Assembly (NCBI GenBank): GCA_031289275.1
Contig: JAITPV010000043.1
Coordinates: 1-34,438, forward strand
Direction: 5' to 3'
DNA length: 34,438 nucleotides
Source: Tannerella sp.
GTDB lineage: Bacteria; Bacteroidota; Bacteroidia; Bacteroidales; Tannerellaceae
The notes below the pieces were generated by a model. That model did not search any database, was not told where the DNA came from, and was given only the letters and a program-made list of their open reading frames with translations. A program made the translations under genes and the position numbers. This document shows, piece after piece, positions 8,650-15,999 of the stretch. Each line of letters opens with the position of its first letter. Position 1 is the first letter of the stretch.

Positions 8650-9657
8650 TTACTTTCGTTGCATTTCGTCCAACTGTCTTTTTATGGCGGCAATGGCTTG
8701 GGATTGCTCTTCGTTGGATTTGACTAACTCTTCGATGACTTTGTCCTTTTTTTCAAGGGCTTTGGCTTGTTCTTCGAGGGCTTTGTTCTTTTCTTCGAGG
8801 GCTTTGGCTTGTTCTTCGAGGGCTTTGGCTTGTTCTTCGAGGGCTTTGGCTTGCTCTTCGATTTCTCTGTTTACTTTTGCAAAGGAGTCCGTCCATGTCC
8901 GGTGGGCTTCCTGTTCTATTTCAAGCGCCTTGCGCTCTTCGGGGTCGGTGCCGACGTAATGTAACAAATCGATCATCTCCTTTACGTCGTCGTCGTCGGG
9001 CCGGTAGTTGTACATCTTTGTCATTTCCGCATTGTCGACAAAATAGTCCTGCTCAAATACGCTCAACAACTTGTCCAACCGCGTCTGGTAACGGTCGGAT
9101 TTGATTCGCTTCGTCTGAACCACATAACTGTCGTGCGTCAGTTTTTCGATAAAGGGACTTCTGGCAGTTATCAGCTGGCGTGTGATCATGTCCCGGTACT
9201 CGCGCTCTATATTTATACAGGCGCTGTCCATCTCCGGCAAATTGGAATCCAGTACATAAATGGTGGTGATCGGTAAAACAACCTTTATACCGTTTATGGT
9301 GTCTATTTTCCTGTATTGCTCGGCCAGATAGGTACGAAAGCGTGTCAGGTCATCCTGCTCCCACGCCTTTTGTACTTCGATCAAAATCTTTTTCTGTTCG
9401 CCGGCTTCCGTCAGGATGGTAGCTACATAGTCTACTCTGAGAAAGGAAAAGCCGAGCATATCCGGTACAGTGGGTTTTTTCTTGTCTCCGGATTTCTTGT
9501 CTTTGGTATCGTCCACTTTGTAGGTAAATTCCTGCGGATTCATCTCCAGCGACAGGATGGTCTTATCCAGCAGCGTGCCGATGAAAAACTTCGACAGACG
9601 CTCGTTTTCCATGAGCTTCTTGAATACGGTGTCGTATATGGGATTCGCTATAATCAT
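8650..9657 (-). CDS. Rpn/PD-(D/E)XK nuclease family protein with C-terminal coiled coil
   Basis: 335 residues. The N-terminus (NPIYDTVFKKLMENER) and the core RVDYVATI...KKILIEVQK are typical of the Rpn/PDDEXK_2 family of recombination-promoting nucleases or 'transposase-like' nucleases, common in Bacteroidales. The probable metal-binding residues are Asp76 and the Glu94-x-Gln96-Lys97 set. The last ~80 residues are a coiled coil of near-identical heptads (KALEEQA) built by a 21-base DNA repeat. It stands alone between intergenic repeat elements. Family members act on DNA in the cytoplasm; the cellular role is not settled. Start ATG 9657 follows a TATCTTTG box by 22 bases. Confidence 0.82.
   Translation of the reverse strand: MIIANPIYDTVFKKLMENERLSKFFIGTLLDKTILSLEMNPQEFTYKVDDTKDKKSGDKKKPTVPDMLGFSFLRVDYVATILTEAGEQKKILIEVQKAWEQDDLTRFRTYLAEQYRKIDTINGIKVVLPITTIYVLDSNLPEMDSACINIEREYRDMITRQLITARSPFIEKLTHDSYVVQTKRIKSDRYQTRLDKLLSVFEQDYFVDNAEMTKMYNYRPDDDDVKEMIDLLHYVGTDPEERKALEIEQEAHRTWTDSFAKVNREIEEQAKALEEQAKALEEQAKALEEKNKALEEQAKALEKKDKVIEELVKSNEEQSQAIAAIKRQLDEMQRK
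8754..8858 (-). repeat. Five 21-base tandem repeats inside the Rpn-family gene
   Basis: Five units start at 8754, 8775, 8796, 8817 and 8838, with consensus cgagggctttggcttgttct plus t on the plus strand. The second unit is the most divergent. Each encodes seven residues (KALEEQA type), so copy changes keep the frame and change only the coiled-coil length. Confidence 0.85.
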
Positions 9658-9679
9658 TGTTGCTGTTTTTTATTAGTCG

Positions 9680-9687
9680 CAAAGATA
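9680..9687 (-). promoter_or_regulatory. -7 box for the Rpn-family gene
   Basis: TATCTTTG on the minus strand fits TAnnTTTG and ends 22 bases before ATG 9657. No clear TTTG lies at the expected distance upstream. Confidence 0.4.
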
Positions 9688-10332
9688 CAACTTTTTAAAT
9701 TGAAAATTAGTAGTGGTGCGTTGATTTTCGAATTCTTCTTGTAATTAGATGACATATAATATATTAAAAGCATTTTTCGATTTTTCGATTTGATTTGAAA
9801 CGTGTAATTTAGAGGTTTTTCACTTAGACCCTCAAAATTATGCACTCAGGTAAATATATTTTTGCTCAAATTGTAGAACTTGTCAACTTTTTTTAGGACG
9901 TGACAATGATTAGAAAATTATGAATTATGAATGTGGTATCCGCTGCACCTCGTCATTGCGAACGCAGTGAAGCAACCGCCCATACAACCGACAGACTTGG
10001 TGTTTCGGCGACTGCTTCATCCTGTCTGAACTGTGATTTTTAAAGTGATTATTTTGATTCATATGATTTTTCTTAATCATAAAAATCATTGAAATCATAT
10101 TGAAATCACAGTTCAGACAAATGAGCTGGAAATGATGAATTATTCCCTTATTGTTGTCCGGGAATAAGGGGGACAAATGCTTGTTTATGTCAGCAATAAT
10201 GTCATGAACCCTGTATCTCTGCTGCAATTCTGTTAAATGGGAAGGGAAAAGATATTAGCGTTCATCTCGCGCATAAAAATTGATTATCTCTATGGCTTTT
10301 CCCTGTAATTTGATTATTGGCGTTCGCCTATG
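9688..10332. other. Gene-free region made of repeat fragments
   Basis: No credible gene. It holds, in order: an AT-rich stretch; a cgtcattgcgaacgcagtga word (9952-9971) of a kind common in bacterial intergenic repeats; the hairpin element at 10024-10118; and a small palindrome (cccttatt 10145-10152 with aataaggg 10163-10170) that matches the centre of the repeat at 661-803. A minus-strand frame at 9925-10227 crosses these and is not a gene. Confidence 0.55.
10024..10118. repeat. Inverted-repeat hairpin element
   Basis: gtctgaactgtgattt (10024-10039) is matched exactly by its inverse at 10103-10118. Between them lie further AT-rich inverted words (atgattttt with aaaaatcat), so the whole 95 bases can fold into one long stem. 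It is a non-coding intergenic repeat of Bacteroidetes type. Confidence 0.75.
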
Positions 10333-10417
10333 TACTCGAAGCGGGACTTGAACCCGCACAGCCGCAATAGCCAAAGGATTTTAAGTCCTTCGTGTCTACC
10401 AATTCCACCATTCGAGC
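10333..10417 (-). tRNA. tRNA-Leu (anticodon TAA)
   Basis: 85 bases on the minus strand. The acceptor stem GCTCGAA pairs with TTCGAGT, allowing G·T at the end. The D arm reads TGGTGGAATTGGTAGACAC, the anticodon stem AAGGA/TCCTT encloses CTTAAAA (TAA), a long variable arm follows as expected for Leu, and the T arm is GCGGGTTCAAGTCCCGC. CCA is not encoded. It is 15 bases downstream of tRNA-Gly and transcribed with it. Confidence 0.95.
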
Positions 10418-10432
10418 AGCCTATGACTGATG

Positions 10433-10505
<73 letters not shown>

Positions 10506-10538
10506 ATTTGGCCGTCGCAACAAGCCGTTTTGCGCCTG

Positions 10539-10569
10539 CAAAGATAGATAAGTTTTTTATTTATGCAAA
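10539..10569 (-). promoter_or_regulatory. Promoter of the tRNA-Gly/tRNA-Leu operon
   Basis: TTTG (10566-10569), a 19-base spacer, then TATCTTTG (10539-10546) is a full match to the Bacteroidetes promoter. The -7 box lies 33 bases before the tRNA-Gly 5' end. Confidence 0.8.
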
Positions 10570-10601
10570 ACAGATCACTATAAAAACGCGCTATTTCAAT
10601 T

Positions 10602-11045
10602 TTAATTGGTCACGGTCAATCGGGGGTCGCTTCCTGTTACCGTATATCTCTTCAGATAATATTTGCTTACACCGTTAGGTGCGCCGGTGCCTTCGACCCC
10701 GATTTCATATTTGGTTCCGCACTGAGGACACACCGCATTGAGATGGTCGGCATCGGCCTTAATCAATATATTACGATTGACTTCGTTGGGGCAGGCTAAA
10801 TCAAAAGCGCAAAAATTGCCGTTAATAGCATGTGCTACCAATACACCTCCAAAGCCCACGCGCTCCGTATTTGCGTTAATATCTTTCGAAGTATACGCCT
10901 TACTGCTCGGAACCGACCGTAACGCTTTGTCCTCAAACGTCAGATCTAATGTCAGATAAACCGGATAATTCCCGATCGGGTCTTCCATCTTTATGCACGA
11001 AGCGCATAGCAAAAATAAAAAGATAAGATGCCGTCTCATAAACAA
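10602..11045 (-). CDS. Lipoprotein with Rieske-like fold but Cys-only metal site
   Basis: 147 residues with a lipoprotein signal MFMRRHLIFLFLLCASC (Cys17). The second half resembles a Rieske [2Fe-2S] fold in order of elements (GGVLVAHAINGNFCAFDLAC, AVCPQCGTKYEIG, YYLKRYTV). However, the histidines of the CxH and CxxH motifs are missing. Cys79, Cys85, Cys106 and Cys109 remain, so a Cys-only site binding zinc or iron, or no cluster at all, is more likely. The protein would be membrane-tethered in the periplasm. It starts 8 bases after argH, so it is the last gene of the pyrE–argH transcript. The physiological role is unknown. Confidence 0.7.
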   Translation of the reverse strand: MFMRRHLIFLFLLCASCIKMEDPIGNYPVYLTLDLTFEDKALRSVPSSKAYTSKDINANTERVGFGGVLVAHAINGNFCAFDLACPNEVNRNILIKADADHLNAVCPQCGTKYEIGVEGTGAPNGVSKYYLKRYTVTGSDPRLTVTN

Positions 11046-11052
11046 ATGTATT

Positions 11053-12396
11053 TTATATGGAATTTAGCAGTTTCTGTTCGGCATGGTTTACTTTCTCAAA
11101 GGCAAATCCATCTATTATTTCCTGTTTCAGGCATGTGATTTGCTCGTTACACAAGTTGCCGATACTGCCTTCGTGCGTGTGACAAACTGTTTGGCCGGGC
11201 GAGAATTTACCGGCTTCAATCTCCAGTCCCACCTGCTTGTAGGCATCACGGAAAGGCACGCCGCCCAATGTCCGCCGGTTTACTTCTTCGACGCTGAAAA
11301 GCAACGCATATTTTTCGTCATCCAGGATATGTTCGTTTATTTTGACCTCACGCATCATTTGTGTGACCATCCGCAGACAGTCTTTCAATTCATCGAACGA
11401 AGGAAGGAATATCTCTTTTATAATCTGAAGGTCGCGGAAATATCCCGACGGCAGATTATTGCTTATTAACATAATCTGTTGTGGAAGGCCCTGTATTTTG
11501 TTGCATTTGGCGCGCGTCAGTTCAAATACATCCGGATTTTTCTTATGCGGCATAATGCTGGAACCGGTCGTATACTGATCCGGCAACGTAATGAATGCGA
11601 AATTTTGGCTGTTGAACAAACACGCATCCATTGCCAACTTCGCGAGTGTCGCCGCAATACCGGCCAGGGCAAAGGCGACGGTGCGTTCCATTTTCCCACG
11701 TCCCATTTGGGCATACACTACATTATAATTAAGCGAATCGAATCCGAGCAGGTTCGTTGTCATCGTCCGGTTCAACGGGAAAGAAGAACCATAACCGGCG
11801 GCAGAGCCTAATGGATTCCGGTTACAAATCTTATACGCCGCCTGCATCAATAGCAGATCATCCGTCAGACTTTCCGCATAGGCGCCGAACCATAAGCCAA
11901 ATGACGAAGGCATAGCTATTTGCAGGTGCGTGTAACCGGGCAGAAGCGTCTCTTTGTATTGATTGCTTTGGGTGATCAATACGTCAAACAGCTTCGATGT
12001 CAGCATGACAAGTTCCTGGATTTGCGCACGTGTAAAAAGTTTCAGATCAAGCAGAACCTGATCATTCCGGGAGCGTCCGCTATGAATTTTTTTACCGCTA
12101 TCGCCCAACTGCCGCGTAAGCATCAGTTCTATTTGCGAATGAACATCTTCCACATCTTCTTCGATTACGAAAGCCCGGTTATCGGCCTGCGTGTAAATCT
12201 CTTTCAACGCGGAGAGAAGCGGTTTCAATTCTTCATCGGCCAGCAGCCCGACAGATTCAAGCATGGTTATATGCGCCATCGAACCAAGCGCGTCATGTTT
12301 TGCCAGGTAAATATCCAATTCACGGTCTTTTCCAACCGTGAATTGTTCGACCATTCGATTGACTTGTACATTTTTTTCCCAAAGTTTCTGAGCCAT
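11053..12396 (-). CDS. argH: Argininosuccinate lyase
   Basis: Splits argininosuccinate into arginine and fumarate, the last step of arginine synthesis, in the cytoplasm. The signature SSIMPHKKNP (residues 291-300 counted from the upstream ATG 12432) carries the catalytic Ser loop of the fumarase/aspartase superfamily, and HSGRSRNDQV lies at about 117-126. I chose ATG 12396 (MAQKLWEKNVQVN), which matches the usual N-terminus and leaves a 13-base gap to the SRPBCC gene; ATG 12432 would overlap that gene. 447 residues, normal for the family. It sits in one transcript with pyrE and the SRPBCC gene upstream and the Rieske-like gene downstream. Confidence 0.95.
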   Translation of the reverse strand: MAQKLWEKNVQVNRMVEQFTVGKDRELDIYLAKHDALGSMAHITMLESVGLLADEELKPLLSALKEIYTQADNRAFVIEEDVEDVHSQIELMLTRQLGDSGKKIHSGRSRNDQVLLDLKLFTRAQIQELVMLTSKLFDVLITQSNQYKETLLPGYTHLQIAMPSSFGLWFGAYAESLTDDLLLMQAAYKICNRNPLGSAAGYGSSFPLNRTMTTNLLGFDSLNYNVVYAQMGRGKMERTVAFALAGIAATLAKLAMDACLFNSQNFAFITLPDQYTTGSSIMPHKKNPDVFELTRAKCNKIQGLPQQIMLISNNLPSGYFRDLQIIKEIFLPSFDELKDCLRMVTQMMREVKINEHILDDEKYALLFSVEEVNRRTLGGVPFRDAYKQVGLEIEAGKFSPGQTVCHTHEGSIGNLCNEQITCLKQEIIDGFAFEKVNHAEQKLLNSI

Positions 12397-12409
12397 ACGC
12401 AGCGGTGTT

Positions 12410-12823
12410 TTATTCGTAAGGGAATGTTGCAATCGCAGCGGATATTTTATCCACCGCCTCCTGTAGCGGTTTGGACACCATCGGCTTGAGGAAGGGGTTC
12501 AATTCGGCGCGCACCGTTATTTTCATCTTTGTGACCGATTCGTTTTCCTGTTTCAGTTGAATCCAGAGGAGCAACGGTACCGGTGAATTTGTCGTTTCAA
12601 ACTTAATGACTTTGTTCGGCTCGCGATTTACGATCTGAAATTCAATCATTCCTGCCGGGCTTAGTTCGAAACTGCAACGATCGCTGCTAAACGAGAAATT
12701 CCGGATCATCTCTTGGGGTATGCGGTCTTTAATCCGCTCCAGATTTGACAAGTCGGAGAGTAGCGCAAAAACGCTCTTATCACTATATGGAATAGTTTTT
12801 ATTTCGCTGGTATATTCTGTCAT
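12410..12823 (-). CDS. SRPBCC/START-like small protein
   Basis: 137 residues, soluble, with no signal peptide. The sequence alternates strands and short helices in the pattern of SRPBCC (polyketide cyclase/START-like) folds: SEIKTIPYSDKSVFALLSDL at the start, CSFELSPAGMIEFQIVNREP in the middle, MKITVRAELNPFLKPM and a C-terminal amphipathic helix lining the pocket. It lies between pyrE and argH on the same strand, a common arrangement in Bacteroidales. The ligand is unknown, and the neighbours do not settle whether it has a role in nucleotide or arginine metabolism. Confidence 0.8.
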   Translation of the reverse strand: MTEYTSEIKTIPYSDKSVFALLSDLSNLERIKDRIPQEMIRNFSFSSDRCSFELSPAGMIEFQIVNREPNKVIKFETTNSPVPLLLWIQLKQENESVTKMKITVRAELNPFLKPMVSKPLQEAVDKISAAIATFPYE

Positions 12824-12850
12824 ATAATCAAGTTTAAAGATTTCTGCCTC

Positions 12851-13489
12851 TCAGACTTCCGGTTCCCAATGGGCAGGGTCTTTCCGCCATTCTTGCAAAA
12901 TAGAGACTTCCGAGGCATCAATATAATGTGTTCGAAGGGCTTCTTCAATTACCGCATTGTAATTTGACAGCGTGGTGAGCGTGATCCGGGCTTCTTTGAA
13001 CTGCTGTTCGGCTATCGGAAATCCGTATGTAAAGATCGCGAGCATCCCGATGACTTCACATCCGAAATTACGTACCGCGTTCACCGCTTTCAGACTGCTC
13101 CCGCCTGTTGAAACAAGGTCTTCGATAATCACGACTTTGGAACCCGGTTTCAATTCGCCTTCAATCAGGTTTTCCAATCCGTGATCTTTGGGCGACGAGC
13201 GTATGTATACGAACGGCATGCCTAAAAGGTCGGCAACCATAGCGCTCTGGGCAATGGCTCCCGTGGCAACACCTGCTATCGCATTGGCGCTTTCGTACTT
13301 TTCGGTAATGATACGCGCTAATTCCAACTTGATGAAATTACGGATGGGAGGATAGGAAAGTGTTTTCCTGTTATCACAATATATAGGTGATTTCCATCCG
13401 GATGCCCAAGTAAAGGGGTTTGCCGGCTGTAATTTTACCGCTTTTATCTTCAGAAGTTTATCTGCAACTAATCGTTCTAATGCCTTCAT
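12851..13489 (-). CDS. pyrE: Orotate phosphoribosyltransferase
   Basis: Joins orotate and PRPP to form OMP in de novo pyrimidine synthesis. 212 residues, normal length. The PRPP-binding motif VVIIEDLVSTGGSS is at residues 119-132, the substrate loop around YIRSSPKDHG at ~95-104, and the N-terminal FTWASGWKSPIYCDNR matches the family. First gene of a four-gene minus-strand operon (pyrE, SRPBCC, argH, Rieske-like). A TACTTTTG box 27 bases upstream of the start could be its promoter. Confidence 0.95.
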   Translation of the reverse strand: MKALERLVADKLLKIKAVKLQPANPFTWASGWKSPIYCDNRKTLSYPPIRNFIKLELARIITEKYESANAIAGVATGAIAQSAMVADLLGMPFVYIRSSPKDHGLENLIEGELKPGSKVVIIEDLVSTGGSSLKAVNAVRNFGCEVIGMLAIFTYGFPIAEQQFKEARITLTTLSNYNAVIEEALRTHYIDASEVSILQEWRKDPAHWEPEV

Positions 13490-13515
13490 AATATTTATCT
13501 ATATGTTACAATGGG

Positions 13516-13523
13516 CAAAAGTA
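13516..13523 (-). promoter_or_regulatory. -7 box for the pyrE operon
   Basis: TACTTTTG fits TAnnTTTG and ends 26 bases before ATG 13489. No exact TTTG is at the right distance upstream. Confidence 0.4.
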
Positions 13524-13772
13524 AAGAAAGTGATTGAGAAAATGAGCCTGTTTTGTAAATATTTTGAATCTTTGGGGAGATTTTTTATTTGCCGGATTGA
13601 AATCACACGAGCCGTTTTTTTTTGAATGGATAAAAAGATTACAGGATGCTACGACAATAATAGCGACGAAATCCTGTTCATCCTGAAATCCTGAAAATCG
13701 TGTTCAAGACAAAGGAGATGATAGAGAAAACATGGGAAATGATACAATGCGACAATTTGAAATGCATCCATA
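13524..13772. other. Intergenic region with repeat fragments
   Basis: Between the divergent pyrE operon and the TonB receptor gene. It contains three atcctg words (13671, 13680, 13688) in a 'gattacaggat ... atcctgttcatcctg' context, a repeat type common in Bacteroidetes intergenic DNA, and one solo copy of the gacaatttgaaatgca motif (13751-13770), immediately before the -33 box at 13773. No gene seen. Confidence 0.55.
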
Positions 13773-13805
13773 TTTGGTTCGAATAGTCATTTTATAGTAT
13801 CTTTG
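13773..13805 (+). promoter_or_regulatory. Promoter of the TonB-dependent receptor gene
   Basis: TTTG (13773-13776), a 21-base spacer, then TATCTTTG (13798-13805). The -7 box ends only 4 bases before ATG 13810, so transcription would begin at or next to the start codon. Confidence 0.7.
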
Positions 13806-13809
13806 CCTT

Positions 13810-15981
13810 ATGAAAATATATATCTTTCTACTTGCAACGCTCCTTTCGGGTAGCGCCATTCATGCCCAAAACACATTCAGGGCAGTGATTAAAGATGCCG
13901 ACGACAGGGAAATACTGCCCGGCGTCGCCGTCATGCTCGACGGCACACGCAACGGTACGATTGCCGACGCCGACGGACTTGTCGTCCTGCATCACATTCC
14001 GGACGGGAGACAGAGTTTCCGTTTCTCCTGCCTCGGTTATCAGGAAATCCGGCAGACGTTTCTCTTCCCGCTCGAAGACGACCGGCCGGTAGAAATCTTC
14101 CTCGAAGTCGAAACCGAGACGCTGGAAGAAATCTTCATCACCTCGACGCGCTCGACACGTACCATCCAAAGCCTCCCTACCCGCGTCGAATTTATCAGCG
14201 GGGAAGAACTCGAAGAAAAAGGCAACATGCGCCCCGGCGACATACGTATGCTACTGAATGAAAGCACCGGCATACAAACGCAACAGACGTCGCCCCTTTC
14301 GGCTAACGCTTCCATACGCATACAGGGTTTGGACGGCCGCTACACGCAGATACTCAAAGACGGTTTTCCGATCTATTCCGGCGCCGCCGGCGGACTGGGA
14401 TTGTTGCAGATTCCGCCGCTCGACCTCCGGCAGGTAGAAATCATCAAAGGCGCTTCTTCGACGCTCTACGGCGGCGGAGCCATCGCCGGACTGGTGAACC
14501 TGATCTCCAAAACGCCGGACAAGGAACGCGAATTGTCTTTCCATTTCAGCGGCACTTCTGCACAAGGACTTGACCTCAGCGGGTTTTACGCCCAACGCTT
14601 CAACAAGGCCGGACTGACGCTCTTTGCCGCACGCAACAGTAATGCGGCTTACGATCCCGCAGGTATCCGCTTCTCCGCCATTCCGCAGTTTGAACGTTAT
14701 ACGTTAAACCCGCGCCTGTTCCTTTACTTTAACCCGCGTACGACGTTAAATTTCGGACTGAACACGAGTGTCGAAAAACGGCTCGGCGGAGACATGCGTT
14801 ACATCAGTGGAGAGCAGGGTAGCGAACAATGCTATTTCGAAGATAACGGCACGCAACGACTCAGCTCCCAATTTTCACTTGAACACACGCTGAACGACCA
14901 TGCCAAATGGACGATTCGCAACAGTTACCATTATTTCCACCGTGTGACGGAGATTCCCGGTTATACGTTCGACGGACGGCAGGACGGGACTTTTTCCGAA
15001 ATCAACTACCTTCATTCGAGCGACGCTGTCGAATGGATCGCCGGCGGAAACTTGTGGACAGACCGTTTTACCGAAAAAAAGCAGACGGACGCTCCCGCGC
15101 GTGATTATACCCAGACAACCGCCGGACTGTTCGTGCAGAACACTGCGCGCCTGTCCGACCGGTTAAGCATCGAAAGCGGCTTGCGGGGAGATTACGCGGT
15201 CAATTACGGTTTCTCCCTCTTGCCCCGCATCTCCGCCCTGCTCTCCCTCAGCCCGAAATGGACTTCGCGCATCGGCGGAGGCGCAGGCTACAAGACACCG
15301 ACCCTGTTCACCGAAGAAAGCGAACGCCTCCATTACCGCCACGTTCTCCCCATCGACCCGGAGGCAAACCGCCCGGAACGCAGCTATGGAGCCAATGCCG
15401 ATGTGAACTATATGACCGGCATCGGCGATGATGTCGCACTTTCCGTCAATCAACTGTTTTTTTATACCAACCTTCGCCGCCCCCTGATGCTTCAGCCTCT
15501 CGACGACGGACAATACCGATTCCGGAATATCGACGGACATACGGATACCCGCGGGGCGGAAACCAATCTGAAAATCTCCTATGCCGACTTCACGCTTTTC
15601 ATCGGCTATACCTGGACGGATGCCGTCGTTGATGCGGACGGCGTACGTTATCAAAATCCCCTGACCTCGAAACACAGGCTTAACAACGTCCTGATGTATG
15701 AGGTGGAAGACCGGTGGAAGATCGGGCTGGAAGCCTATTACTACAGTCCTCAAAAACTGACTGACGGCACAAACAGCAAAAGTTACTGGATCTGCGGGGT
15801 GATGATCGAAAAGATATGGAAGCCTGTTTCCATCTACGCCAACTTCGAAAACTTCACGGATACCCGGCAAACCCGCTTCGGCCCGATCTATTCCGGCGCC
15901 GTCACACAACCCGTATTCAATGACATCTATGCGCCGCTCGACGGATTTGTCGCCGGCATAGGACTAAAGATACGGCTGTAA
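13810..15981 (+). CDS. TonB-dependent outer-membrane receptor with N-terminal carboxypeptidase-like domain
   Basis: 723 residues. The signal peptide is MKIYIFLLATLLSGSAIHA, cleaved before Gln20. Residues ~22-105 form the CarboxypepD_reg-like beta domain usual in Bacteroidetes receptors (GVAVMLDGTRNGTIADADG). A plug follows at ~118-230, with RIQGLDGRYTQILKDGFP and VEIIKGASSTLYGGGAIAG, and the rest is a 22-strand-type barrel with frequent aromatic residues. It imports a chelate or cofactor through the outer membrane using TonB energy; the plug resembles siderophore/heme/cobalamin receptors rather than SusC, and no SusD partner is present. Substrate unknown. GC content is visibly higher than in the fimbrial genes. 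It converges on the CoA-transferase gene with 18 bases between stops. Start choice is secure from the signal peptide. Confidence 0.9.
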   Translation: MKIYIFLLATLLSGSAIHAQNTFRAVIKDADDREILPGVAVMLDGTRNGTIADADGLVVLHHIPDGRQSFRFSCLGYQEIRQTFLFPLEDDRPVEIFLEVETETLEEIFITSTRSTRTIQSLPTRVEFISGEELEEKGNMRPGDIRMLLNESTGIQTQQTSPLSANASIRIQGLDGRYTQILKDGFPIYSGAAGGLGLLQIPPLDLRQVEIIKGASSTLYGGGAIAGLVNLISKTPDKERELSFHFSGTSAQGLDLSGFYAQRFNKAGLTLFAARNSNAAYDPAGIRFSAIPQFERYTLNPRLFLYFNPRTTLNFGLNTSVEKRLGGDMRYISGEQGSEQCYFEDNGTQRLSSQFSLEHTLNDHAKWTIRNSYHYFHRVTEIPGYTFDGRQDGTFSEINYLHSSDAVEWIAGGNLWTDRFTEKKQTDAPARDYTQTTAGLFVQNTARLSDRLSIESGLRGDYAVNYGFSLLPRISALLSLSPKWTSRIGGGAGYKTPTLFTEESERLHYRHVLPIDPEANRPERSYGANADVNYMTGIGDDVALSVNQLFFYTNLRRPLMLQPLDDGQYRFRNIDGHTDTRGAETNLKISYADFTLFIGYTWTDAVVDADGVRYQNPLTSKHRLNNVLMYEVEDRWKIGLEAYYYSPQKLTDGTNSKSYWICGVMIEKIWKPVSIYANFENFTDTRQTRFGPIYSGAVTQPVFNDIYAPLDGFVAGIGLKIRL

Positions 15982-15999
15982 TCCGGCCATGCTCCATGC

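Noticed and set aside
15163..15909. Long antisense frames inside the TonB receptor, CoA-transferase, tamB and ilv genes
   Set aside because: GC-rich coding strands of well-identified genes leave long shadow frames; none has a signal peptide, domain or promoter of its own.
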